Positions 34,125-42,034 of a stretch of DNA of 64,000 bases are shown piece by piece; position 1 is the first letter of the stretch, and each line of letters starts with the position of its first letter. Made by a program: the position numbers and the translations under genes. The notes under the pieces are model-generated. The model saw only the letters and a program-made list of their open reading frames with translations, did no database searches and was not told the origin of the DNA. Source of the DNA: Phytohabitans suffuscus (lineage in GTDB: Bacteria > Actinomycetota > Actinomycetes > Mycobacteriales > Micromonosporaceae); the NCBI RefSeq assembly GCF_011764565.1, contig NZ_AP022871.1:9858320-9922319 (forward strand). Direction: 5' to 3'.

Positions 34125-34772
34125 ATGCGCACCGAGCTGCAGGTGGAGCTGCGACTCGTCAAGGAGATGCTGGCCTCGACCGCGCAGGCCGTACGGTCCG
34201 CGCTCGGCACGGCGACCACGGCCCTGCTGGCCGCCGATCGCGAGGCCGCCGAGTCCGTGATCTCCGGCGACGCCCGGATCAACGACCTGTGCTGGCGGAT
34301 CGAGGACCGGGTACAGGACACGACCGCACGCCAGGCGCCGGTCGCCTCGGACCTGCGGGCGATGTTCGCCGCCCTGCACGTCGCGGCCGACCTCGAACGC
34401 ATGGGCGACCTGGCCAAGCACGTGGCGCGGACCGCGACCCGCGCACACCCGCGACCCGCCGTCCCGGCCGACCTCGCGCCGCTCTTCGGGCAGATGGCCG
34501 GCGTCGCGGACCGGATGACCGCCAAGCTGGTCCGGGTGCTCTCCGAGCCCGACCTGAGCCGGGCGGCCGAGCTCGACCGGGCCGACGACGCCATGGACGG
34601 CCTGCACCGCGACCTGCTGGCACGGATCCTCGCCCCCGGCTGGCCACACGGCGTCCAGGCCGCGATCGACGCCGCGCTGCTCGGCCGGTTCTACGAGCGG
34701 TACGCCGACCACGCCGTCAACGCCGGACGCCGGGTCGCGTTCCTCGTGTCCGGCGAGGCGGTCGTCGGATGA
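34125..34772 (+). CDS. phoU: PhoU-family phosphate signalling protein
   Basis: 215 residues with ATGAGGAGG before the ATG at 34125. Two three-helix PhoU bundles are visible, with the metal-binding E/D-xxxD patterns (DLERMGDLAKHVARTA in the first, FYERYADHAVNAGRRVAFL in the second). PhoU normally links the Pst transporter to a PhoR-type kinase and dampens phosphate uptake; no pst or phoR gene is in the window, so this may be a stand-alone copy linked to persistence. It lies 50 bases after cydB and may be co-transcribed with it. Confidence 0.92.
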   Translation: MRTELQVELRLVKEMLASTAQAVRSALGTATTALLAADREAAESVISGDARINDLCWRIEDRVQDTTARQAPVASDLRAMFAALHVAADLERMGDLAKHVARTATRAHPRPAVPADLAPLFGQMAGVADRMTAKLVRVLSEPDLSRAAELDRADDAMDGLHRDLLARILAPGWPHGVQAAIDAALLGRFYERYADHAVNAGRRVAFLVSGEAVVG

Positions 34773-34848
34773 GCCCGCACACCATGCGGGACCGGGACGC
34801 CGGCTCCTTCCAGCACGTCACCCTACGACCTGAGCGGGAGCCACGGGC

Positions 34849-35562
34849 ATGAGCAGCCGGGCAAGTCGCAAGGAAGCGGCCCGCGCGGCCCGCGAGATGC
34901 TCGCCCGCCAGCAGCGCCGCCGCCGTACCAGGCTGGTGACCGCCGGCGCGGGCGCCGCGCTGCTCGCCGCCGCGGTGACCGGGTACGCGGTCTACGCCGC
35001 CCAGGACAACGGAGGCGACTTCGCGGTCCCCGCCACCGCCACGTCCGACCGGGCCGGCCTGCGGGTCGGCGACGGGCCGGTCACGGTGGAGGTCTACCTG
35101 GACTACCTCTGCCCCGCCTGCCGCGCCTTCGAGACCAACGCCGGACCCGCGATCGACCGCCTGCTCGACGAGGGCCGGATCAGCGTCGTCTACCACCCGG
35201 TCGCGATCCTCGACCGCTACTCGACCAACCGGTACTCCTCCCGCTCCGCAGCCGGCGCCGGCTGCGCCGCCGACGCCGGCCAGCTGCTGGGCTACACGAA
35301 GGCGCTCTACGGGGACCAGCCCGCCGAGGGCGGTCCCGGCCACACCGACACCCGCATCACCGACCTGGCCACGGGCGCCGGCATCCCGCGCGAACCGTTC
35401 GCCCAGTGCCTGAGCGACCAGCGGTACGCCGGCTGGGTCACCCACGTGACCGACGAGATGGGCCGCCAGGGCCACACCGGCACCCCGACGGTCCTCGTCA
35501 ACGGCCGGCGCCTGCAAGCCCCGACCGCCGAGTCCCTCACCGCCGCCGTCGCCGCCTCCTAG
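34849..35562 (+). CDS. Membrane-anchored DsbA-like thiol-disulfide protein (thioredoxin fold)
   Basis: 237 residues. An N-terminal Arg-rich cytoplasmic arm (RQQRRRRTRLV) precedes one membrane helix (residues 30-52), with the thioredoxin-fold domain outside. The redox motif is CPAC in EVYLDYLCPACRAFE, and the cis-Pro loop is GTPTVLVNG. It belongs to the Thioredoxin_4/DsbA group, with extra cysteines (GAGCAADAG, AQCLS). It would catalyse disulfide exchange in exported proteins. The ATG at 34849 follows GAGCGGGAG. It is the last gene before a 1.3-kb gene-poor interval. Confidence 0.87.
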   Translation: MSSRASRKEAARAAREMLARQQRRRRTRLVTAGAGAALLAAAVTGYAVYAAQDNGGDFAVPATATSDRAGLRVGDGPVTVEVYLDYLCPACRAFETNAGPAIDRLLDEGRISVVYHPVAILDRYSTNRYSSRSAAGAGCAADAGQLLGYTKALYGDQPAEGGPGHTDTRITDLATGAGIPREPFAQCLSDQRYAGWVTHVTDEMGRQGHTGTPTVLVNGRRLQAPTAESLTAAVAAS

Positions 35563-36020
35563 CCACCCTCCGGCGGGCCAGAGACGCGGCTCCGTCCACA
35601 GTGGCTAGTGTCTCGCGCTTGAGCCGCCGCGACGCGCCCGTCTTTGGCGCGGACCGTTGGGGCGCGCTCCAGCGCCGCCTCACCCTCCGCGGCCCCGCAA
35701 CCCGGGGCCGGCCGCGCCGGCCCACCGGACCAAGGGCGTCGATCGTTCACCCGGACTCCGCGTTCCACCCGCCGTACCACACGGATTCCGGGCGAACGAT
35801 CACACACCACGCCGCCCCCTCACCACCGCTACGTCCCGCAACCACCGGCGCCCCGACCCCCGACCAGCGACGCGCAATCCGCTCGGACCTCGAACCTCGA
35901 CCCGAAGATCTATGGAGCTTTCGCGGTCAGGGTTGAGCGGACCGCGAGGCGGCCGGGGTCGCGCGTGCGCCGAATCCGGCGCCGCCACCCCTACCCTCGA
36001 ATGCGCGGCCCCCGGCAACA

Positions 36021-36068
36021 GATCGTGGTATGAAACTGCCCCCAGAGGGGCGGATCCATACCACGATC
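36021..36068 (-). repeat. 48-bp palindromic element, copy 3 (inverted orientation)
   Basis: Arms GATCGTGGTA and TACCACGATC, with the inner TGAAACTGCCCC side on the left, so it is reversed relative to copies 1 and 2. It lies in 35563-36852, which holds only repeats; no gene was recognised there. Confidence 0.75.
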
Positions 36069-36228
36069 CACCGAAACCGACCCCCAGCCTCCACATCGGG
36101 GCGGACAGACCAGCCGAAGCACAGAGGTCACCGTGGACAGACTCGAACCCTGGCTCCGGACGTTGGATAGGTGGTGGCGGAGCCAGCTCCACCCAGTCGG
36201 CGCTGTCTGTCCATAGTGGTTTCGGGTG

Positions 36229-36276
36229 GATCGTGGTACGGATCCGCCCCCAGGAGGGCGGTTTCATACCACGACC
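36229..36276 (+). repeat. 48-bp palindromic element, copy 4
   Basis: Arms GATCGTGGTA and TACCACGACC. The element together with short flanks interrupts a sequence that is continuous near 58140-58155, where GTCCACAGTGG is followed directly by TCCTCGGGCCGCGCG. This copy therefore looks inserted. Confidence 0.72.
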
Positions 36277-36373
36277 CGCCGGAACCGATTCCTCGGGCCG
36301 CGCGATGGGCGGACAATCGGGAGAAACGGTCGCCTACGGGATGGGCGCGGACCGCGAGCGCGCTGGTCGCCCC

Positions 36374-36431
36374 CTCAGCGGTACAAGAGGCACGTTATGG
36401 GACCGCATAACGTGCCTTCTGTACCGCTGAG
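36374..36431. repeat. 58-bp perfect-hairpin element, copy 1
   Basis: Arms of 26 bases (CTCAGCGGTACAAGAGGCAC... and its complement) match at 24 positions around the 6-base loop GGACCG. A second copy at 58226-58284 shares the arms, and about 90 bases of its left flank resemble this flank. It is not placed directly after a gene, so a terminator role here is unlikely. Confidence 0.8.
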
Positions 36432-36643
36432 CAGATCGGGTACGGCGGCGCGACCCCCACCGCGCCGCGCGGACGGCTCCGATGTGGCTCGGGCGGCCAA
36501 GCGGACACGACCCCAAAGGCTCTGATCACGGGCTGCTCCGGAGCTGGGCGCACCGGCGCGGCCAACTCCAGGGCGTCCCGGGCCGAGGCCGAGGACAGGC
36601 ACCGACCCGGACGGTTCCAGGTGTGCCCCGGTCCGTGTCAGCG

Positions 36644-36720
36644 GCGGACCGTATGCTCCCGCGGGCACCGCTGCGGTCGGCGGCTCGCGGCGCTCGCCGA
36701 CTTCCCCGACCTCCGCTGCC
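36644..36720. repeat. Dispersed repeat, copy 2 (first copy at 27811-27888)
   Basis: Starts GCGGACCGTATGCTCCCGCG and runs parallel to the copy at 27811. On the minus strand both keep the translated string SRRPQRCPRE, but no start, ribosome-binding site or longer conserved frame supports a gene. Confidence 0.65.
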
Positions 36721-36852
36721 GGGTCCGCGGGTCAGGCCCGGCGCGGGTCAGGCCCGGCCGGCTCGCGAACCGTTGTGTCGCGGAGGGTGAGGCCGCGGGA
36801 GCAGCGGTCCGGACCACCGCGGACATCGGCAAAGGGGAAACGCGGAGACGGG

Positions 36853-37560
36853 CTACGGTCCGGTGGTGCTGAAGGGGTGGGACCGGTGCCACTGCGAGCC
36901 GGTCAGGTCGCCGTCGTCCAGGGCGTACGTCAGGTGGTCCTCCACCGCGACCACGCCGGGCACGGCGGCGACGAGCTGTGCCGTGAGGTCCGCCAGCGTC
37001 CGGCGGTCGAGGTGTCCGCGCAGGGTGACCACGCCGTTGGCGACCTTGACGTCGACGACCAGCGGTTCGAGCCACAGCGTGCGCAGCAGCACCTCGTCGG
37101 TGATGTCCTGCCGCAGGTCGTCGTCCGTGCGCAGGTGCACCTTCAGCAGGTCCGCGCGGGAGACGATGCCGGCGAGTACGCCGTCCGGTGTCACGATCGG
37201 GAGGCGCTTGACGCCCTTCTCGGTCATCAGCCGCGCCGCGGCGTGCAGCGACGTCGCCGGGTCGGCCGTCACCGCCGGGGCGGTCATCAGCTCCCGCGCG
37301 ACCATGCCCTCGCCCTTCTCGCGGGCGGAACGGCGCCGGGTGGGGAAGACGCGGCGGTGGACGGCGGTCCCCGCGAACTCGACCTTGTAGACCAGGTCGA
37401 CCTCGGAGACCACGCCGACGACCTTCCGCGCCGCGTCGACGACCGGCACCGCACTGATCCGGCGCGCGGCCAGCTGCTCCACGACGGTCCGGTAGGTGGC
37501 GTCCTCCGGCACCGCCACGACATCCGTGGTCATCACGTCCGCGACCGTCCACTTTCTCAT
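36853..37560 (-). CDS. CBS-domain pair plus BON-domain protein
   Basis: 235 residues, ATG at 37560 with a GGAGAAGAG motif upstream. CBS1 covers about residues 5-60 (VADVMTTDVVAVPEDATYRTVVEQL ... VVGVVSEVDLV). CBS2 covers 90-145 (ARELMTAPAVTADPATSL ... VLAGIVSRADLL). The BON domain is C-terminal (LRQDITDEVLLRTLW, GVVTLRGHLDRRTLADL). CBS pairs bind adenosine nucleotides and BON domains bind membranes or lipids. Similar proteins accompany Usp genes in actinobacterial dormancy regulons. It diverges from a Usp gene; the 265-base interval carries two DosR-like dyads, one facing each way. Confidence 0.9.
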   Translation of the reverse strand: MRKWTVADVMTTDVVAVPEDATYRTVVEQLAARRISAVPVVDAARKVVGVVSEVDLVYKVEFAGTAVHRRVFPTRRRSAREKGEGMVARELMTAPAVTADPATSLHAAARLMTEKGVKRLPIVTPDGVLAGIVSRADLLKVHLRTDDDLRQDITDEVLLRTLWLEPLVVDVKVANGVVTLRGHLDRRTLADLTAQLVAAVPGVVAVEDHLTYALDDGDLTGSQWHRSHPFSTTGP

Positions 37561-37642
37561 GGCTCTTCTCCCTACTCGCTTCGCCGCCTCGCGTCCCGGC
37601 GGCCCGCACCTCCATCGCACGCCAGGTGACCCGTGCGGGACA

Positions 37643-37656
37643 GGGCCGGAGGGCCC
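37643..37656 (-). promoter_or_regulatory. DosR-like dyad upstream of the CBS-BON gene
   Basis: On the minus strand GGGCCCTCCGGCCC, 83 bases before the start at 37560. Same 14-base frame as the other boxes, with C in place of A at position 4. Confidence 0.45.
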
Positions 37657-37726
37657 GTGAACGGGTGGCGAGCGGCCCCTGCGCGCGCGGCGCCGGGCGG
37701 CGGACGGCCCAGGTGCCGTGGCGGTC

Positions 37727-37740
37727 GGGACCTCCGGCCC
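37727..37740 (+). promoter_or_regulatory. DosR-like box upstream of a universal stress protein gene
   Basis: GGGACCTCCGGCCC, preceded by TC, about 86 bases before the GTG at 37826. It is the plus-facing member of a divergent pair with the dyad at 37643. Confidence 0.55.
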
Positions 37741-37825
37741 TGCGCCGCGGACCGGTGGCCGGTGCACCGTTGAGGCACACATCGGACGTCGTACCTCAGG
37801 GAACGGGAACGGGGAGGAGCAGGCC

Positions 37826-38770
37826 GTGCGACCCACGATCCTGGTAGGTCTCGGTGGCAGCGGCGGCTGGCAGGCGCTGGCCTGGGCGATGGACGAGGCG
37901 GGCGGCAGCGGGGCGAACCTGGTCCTGCTGCACGTGTGCCCCCCGGACTCGCCGCTCGCGGCCCGCACGCCGTCGCCGTCGCTCGCGATCGTCGAGCTGT
38001 TCGACCCGTCACTGGCCCGGGCGGTCGGCACCGCGCGGGCGCGGCTCGGCGGTGACCGGGTCCGGCTGCGGCTGCTGCCCGGCCGGCCCGGCCCGCTGCT
38101 CGCCGCCGCGGCCGCCCGCGCCGACCTGGTCGTGGTGGGCCCGCCCGCGCGGCGCCATCCCGGCGGGTACGGCAGCACGGCGCACCACGTCCTCGCGCAC
38201 TCCCCCGGGCCGGTGGTCGTGGTCCGCCCGATCGCCGCCGGGCGCGACGCGGCGCTGCTCGGCCATGTGGTGGTCGGCGTGGACGGCCGCGGCGACCCGG
38301 ATCCGGCGCTGGAGTTCGGGTTCGAGCGGGCGGCCGGCCGCGGGGGCGTGCTCGCCGCCGTGCACGTGACCGCCCGCCAGCACGACGACTACTGGTTCGA
38401 CCGGACCACGCTCTCGACCCACTTCCGCGCCGAGCCGGCCGCCCTGGAGCTGCTGGCGCGCGCGGTCGAGCCGTGGACACTCCGGTACCCGCGGGTGCCG
38501 GTGAAGTACGCGGTGTACGCGGGCCGGCCGCTGCCCGGTCTGCTGCGGGCCGGGCAGGGCGCGCGGCTGCTGGTGGTCGGCGACCACGGGCACGGCCAGC
38601 TCGGCCCGGCCGGTCGGGCGCTGCTGGGCAGCGTCGCGCACGGCGTCCTGGACGAGGCCAGCGGCCCGGTCGCGGTCGTACGCCCGGCGGCGGAACGCGT
38701 CACGGAGCCGGTCGCCGCCGGGGCGCCGCGACCGTCCACAGTGCCGGGTCGAAGCTACGTTCCACAGTAG
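37826..38770 (+). CDS. Tandem-domain universal stress protein
   Basis: 314 residues; the GTG at 37826 follows GGGGAGGAG. Two Usp domains: residues 1-140 (ILVGLGGSGGWQALAWAMDEA ... ADLVVVGPPARRHPGGYGST ... GPVVVVR) and about 150-300 (VVVGVDGRGDPDPALEFGFERAA ... ARLLVVGDHGHGQLGPAGRALLGS ... GPVAVVR). The first domain's ATP-binding loop is degenerate (GPPARRHPGG), while the second is closer to GxxGxxG. Cytoplasmic. It is one of three Usp genes in 37.8-42.9 kb. Confidence 0.9.
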   Translation: MRPTILVGLGGSGGWQALAWAMDEAGGSGANLVLLHVCPPDSPLAARTPSPSLAIVELFDPSLARAVGTARARLGGDRVRLRLLPGRPGPLLAAAAARADLVVVGPPARRHPGGYGSTAHHVLAHSPGPVVVVRPIAAGRDAALLGHVVVGVDGRGDPDPALEFGFERAAGRGGVLAAVHVTARQHDDYWFDRTTLSTHFRAEPAALELLARAVEPWTLRYPRVPVKYAVYAGRPLPGLLRAGQGARLLVVGDHGHGQLGPAGRALLGSVAHGVLDEASGPVAVVRPAAERVTEPVAAGAPRPSTVPGRSYVPQ

Positions 38771-38790
38771 AGAGCCAGTGGGAGGACGCC

Positions 38791-39687
38791 ATGAGCACCA
38801 ACCCGATCGTCGTCGGGTACGACGGCTCCGCCGGGGCGCGCGCCGCCCTCGGCTGGGCACTGGACGAGGGCGCCCGCACCGGTGCTCCGGTCACACTCAT
38901 GTTCGTGTTCGAGTGGCTGACCGTCGCCGGCCCGATCGCGCCCGGCCCGCGCAGCTGGCCGGACCACGGCTTCCGCGAGGACGCGCAGAACCTGGTCGAC
39001 GCCGCGGTCACCGAGGCGTTCCGCAGCCACCCGGCGGTGGCCGTCACCGGCGATGTCGTCGGCGGCTCCCCCGCGGTCATCCTGCGGGAGCGGTCCCGCG
39101 ATGCACGCCTGATGGTCATGGGCAGCCGCGGCCAGGGCGGCTTCGCCGACCTGCTGCTCGGCTCCACCACCGTCGCGGTGTCGGCGCACGCGCACTGCCC
39201 GGTCGTCGTCGTGCCCGCCGCGAAGACGGACGAGGAGCAGGGCGGGGAGCGGCCGGACGGCCCGGTCGTCGCCGGCGTCGACGGCTCCGACTGCGCGCAG
39301 CTCGCCCTCGGGTACGCGTTCGAACAGGCGGCGGGCCGGCACGCGAGGCTGCGGGTCGTCCGGGCCTGGGCACCGCCCGCGCCACGGTGGCGGCCATCCG
39401 GGTACGACCTGGAGGAACAGGCCACCGCCGAACGGGTCGAGCTCGACGAGCTGGTGGCCGGCTGGCGCGGCAAGTACCCGGAGGTCGAGGTGTCCGTCGA
39501 CGTGGTGACCGGCCCGGCCGGCAGCGTCATGGTCGACGCGACCCGCGGCGCCCAGCTGGTCGTGGTCGGCTCCCGCGGCCTCGGCGGCTTCCGCGGCCTG
39601 CTGCTCGGCTCGGTCAGCCAGCAACTGCTGCACCACGCCCACTGCCCGGTCGCGGTGGTGCGCGAGCTGCCCGCCGTCGCCGGCTGA
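38791..39687 (+). CDS. Tandem-domain universal stress protein (Rv2005c/Rv2623-like)
   Basis: 298 residues, with GGGAGGACGCC before the ATG at 38791. Both domains keep the ATP-binding signature: GSRGQGGFADLLLGSTTVAVS and GSRGLGGFRGLLLGSVSQQLL, each followed by CPVVVV or CPVAVV. It opens with VVGYDGSAGARAALGWAL. In mycobacteria such proteins bind ATP, and some slow growth in the dormant state. It is closely related to the gene at 42035-42900. Confidence 0.93.
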   Translation: MSTNPIVVGYDGSAGARAALGWALDEGARTGAPVTLMFVFEWLTVAGPIAPGPRSWPDHGFREDAQNLVDAAVTEAFRSHPAVAVTGDVVGGSPAVILRERSRDARLMVMGSRGQGGFADLLLGSTTVAVSAHAHCPVVVVPAAKTDEEQGGERPDGPVVAGVDGSDCAQLALGYAFEQAAGRHARLRVVRAWAPPAPRWRPSGYDLEEQATAERVELDELVAGWRGKYPEVEVSVDVVTGPAGSVMVDATRGAQLVVVGSRGLGGFRGLLLGSVSQQLLHHAHCPVAVVRELPAVAG

Positions 39688-39698
39688 CCCTCGCCCGG

Positions 39699-40895
39699 TC
39701 AGCGGCCGCGGGGTCGCTCCTGCTGGCCGATCACGGCACCCTCGGCGCCGATGCCCTCGGCGCCGAGGCCGCCGTCGCGTCGCAGGGTCTGGTGCTCCAT
39801 GGCGCGGTTGATGTCGCTGGGCGAGACGATCCCGACGAGGTGGTCCTCCTCGACCACCAGGGCGCGCCCGTCCGAACACCCGTTCAGGCGCGGCAGCAGC
39901 TCGTTGACCCGCTCCCCCGGAGTGGTCAGGGTCAGCTGGTCGGCGGGGCAGGCTACCTCGCGGAGGCTGGTGTCGCCGCGCCGCTCCCGCGGCACCTGCC
40001 GCACCCGGTCCAGCGTGACGAGCCCGACCGGGGAGCCGTCGTCGGTCAGCGGAAACGTGGTGTGGCGGGAGTTCATGATGTGGTGGTCGACGAAGTCGGC
40101 GACGGACATGCCGGGCGGCACGGTCTGTGGCCGGGTGGACATGATGTCGCCGACGCGGATGCCGCTGAGCGCCGCGACGGTCCTGGTCTGGCGCTCCTCG
40201 GCACTGGCCGCGGCCAGCATGAACCAGCCCAGCAACAGGAACCACAGACCCCCGATGGTCCCGCGCAGCAGCAGCGCCAGCAGGCCGAGGGCGATCAGGG
40301 CCGCGCCGAGCACCCGTCCCGCCCGCGCCGCGGCGATCGCCGCTCTCGTACGGTCGCCGAACCGCTTCCACAGCACCGCCCGCAGCAGGCGGCCACCGTC
40401 CAGCGGCGCCGCGGGCAGCACGTTGAACACCGCGAGGGCCACGTTGATCAACGCCAGCCAGGCGAAGACGCCCCGGACCAGCCCGGTGCCGCCGGCCAGC
40501 CAGATGCCCGCCGCCACGGCCGCGAACGCCACACCCTGCAGCAGGCTCACCAGCGGGCCGATGCCGGCGATCCGTACCTCCATGCCGGGGTTGCGGGCCT
40601 CCCCGCGTATCTCGGCGACACCGCCCAGCATCCACAGGGTGATGCGTTCGACCCGCAGACCGTTTCGCGACGCGACGATCGCGTGGGACACCTCGTGCGC
40701 GAGCAGTCCGGCCAGGAAGACGATCGCGGCGGCCAGCCCCGCCACCGCGTACGCCCACGCGGGATCGCCCGGGTACGCGGCGGGGAAGTTGCCGGCGGCG
40801 AGCCCGGCCGCGATAAGCACGAAGATGACCACGACGCTCCAGTTGAGGGCGACCGGAACGCCGGCCACCCGCCCTACCCGGAGACTCCCGCTCAT
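39699..40895 (-). CDS. Site-2-protease-type M50 metalloprotease with CBS domains
   Basis: 398 residues from the ATG at 40895; a GTG at 40919 would add eight residues, and neither start has a good ribosome-binding site. Six membrane helices carry the zinc site: HEVSH (HExxH, near residue 67) and NVLPAAPLDGGRLL with the third ligand Asp. Two C-terminal CBS motifs follow (VGDIMSTRPQTVPPGMSV and LVGIVSPSDIN). The arrangement matches Rv2625c of the mycobacterial DosR regulon. It is converging with the Usp gene at 38791. It would cut a membrane-bound substrate such as an anti-sigma factor. Confidence 0.92.
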   Translation of the reverse strand: MSGSLRVGRVAGVPVALNWSVVVIFVLIAAGLAAGNFPAAYPGDPAWAYAVAGLAAAIVFLAGLLAHEVSHAIVASRNGLRVERITLWMLGGVAEIRGEARNPGMEVRIAGIGPLVSLLQGVAFAAVAAGIWLAGGTGLVRGVFAWLALINVALAVFNVLPAAPLDGGRLLRAVLWKRFGDRTRAAIAAARAGRVLGAALIALGLLALLLRGTIGGLWFLLLGWFMLAAASAEERQTRTVAALSGIRVGDIMSTRPQTVPPGMSVADFVDHHIMNSRHTTFPLTDDGSPVGLVTLDRVRQVPRERRGDTSLREVACPADQLTLTTPGERVNELLPRLNGCSDGRALVVEEDHLVGIVSPSDINRAMEHQTLRRDGGLGAEGIGAEGAVIGQQERPRGR

Positions 40896-41013
40896 CGATG
40901 AACGCTGCTTGGCTTCCACCAGCGGCGGCTACCCGCCCCCGGTGGCACCAAACCCAGGCACCGGAGGTAACCGTTTCGCCTCCGCCGGCCGCCCGCGCCG
41001 ATATGTTGGCGGC

Positions 41014-42009
41014 ATGGCTGATGTCTCCGGCGCGCCACCGGACGAGGCCACGGCGCTCAGGGCGGCCGCCATGGAGGCGGGACGCGCCCCGTCGATCCTG
41101 AACACCCAGCCGTGGCGGTGGCGGATGCGCGGCGACGAGCTGGCGCTGTACGCCGACCAGTCGCGGCGGATCGCCTCGATCGACCCGGATGGCCGGTTCA
41201 TGACCCTGAGCTGCGGTGCCGCCCTGCACCACGCGCGGGTGGCGCTCGCCGCGGCGGGCCGCGAGCCGGCGGTGGTCCGGTGCCCTGATCCCGGCGACCC
41301 CGACCTGCTCGCCCGGGTGCGGGTGGCCGGCTCGCACGAGGTGCGGCGCGAGGACGTCGACAACGAGCGCAGCATCAACCGGCGGCGCTCGGACCGGCGA
41401 CCGTTCCCGGCCGTCACACCGGTCCCACCCGACACGCTGGAGGCGCTGCACGAGGCCGCGGCCGGCGAGCACGCCTGGCTGCACCGGGTCGGCGCCGAGC
41501 AGATCACCTTCCTGGCCACGGCCGGCGAGGGCGCGGCCGAGATCCAGAGCAAGGACGAGGCGTACCGGGCCGACCTGCGCACCTGGACCGGCGGCGCCCA
41601 CGGCAGCGGCGAGGGTGTACCGCCGGAGACCTTCGTGTCGCCCACGGAGCGGCGGGTCCCGGTGCGCGACTTCACGCTGGACAGCGGGTCGATGCTGGAT
41701 CCCGGCTACGGCGACGACCGGTACGCCGAGTACCTCATCGTGGCGACCGACGAAGACCTGCCGGTCGACTGGCTGCGCGCCGGCGAGGCGGTCAGCGCCG
41801 TGTGGCTCGCCGCCACCACCCGCGACCTGGCCGGCTCGGTGATGAGCGACGTCGTGGAGGTGCCCGGCGCCCGCACCCTGCTGGCCGGCCTGCTGCCCCG
41901 GCGCGGATACCCGCAGCTGGTGCTACGGTTCGGCTTCGACCAGCAGCAGCGCCAGCCGCCGGCGAGCCCCCGGCGGCCGCCGGGCAGCACGATCGACATC
42001 GGGTCGTGA
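41014..42009 (+). CDS. Acg-family nitroreductase-fold protein (second copy)
   Basis: 331 residues, ATG at 41014. The signature APSILNTQPWRWRM lies near residue 27, followed by RRIASIDPDGRFMTLSCGAALHH, INRRRSDRRPF and LRFGF near the C terminus. It is homologous to the protein at 30471-31484 but diverged. No clear ribosome-binding site or DosR-like box was found before it, and it is followed after 25 bases by a Usp gene, so the two may be co-transcribed. Confidence 0.87.
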   Translation: MADVSGAPPDEATALRAAAMEAGRAPSILNTQPWRWRMRGDELALYADQSRRIASIDPDGRFMTLSCGAALHHARVALAAAGREPAVVRCPDPGDPDLLARVRVAGSHEVRREDVDNERSINRRRSDRRPFPAVTPVPPDTLEALHEAAAGEHAWLHRVGAEQITFLATAGEGAAEIQSKDEAYRADLRTWTGGAHGSGEGVPPETFVSPTERRVPVRDFTLDSGSMLDPGYGDDRYAEYLIVATDEDLPVDWLRAGEAVSAVWLAATTRDLAGSVMSDVVEVPGARTLLAGLLPRRGYPQLVLRFGFDQQQRQPPASPRRPPGSTIDIGS

Positions 42010-42034
42010 GAGTGTCGCAGACCTTGGAGCGGTC

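Noticed and set aside
36374..36431. Hairpin taken as a simple gene terminator
   Set aside because: No gene ends nearby on either strand (the closest stops are at 35562 and 36853), and the element has a second copy with shared flanks, so a dispersed element is a better description.
38755..41601. Minus-strand open frame of about 948 codons
   Set aside because: It runs out of frame through the M50 protease gene and antisense through a Usp gene; it is a GC-driven shadow.
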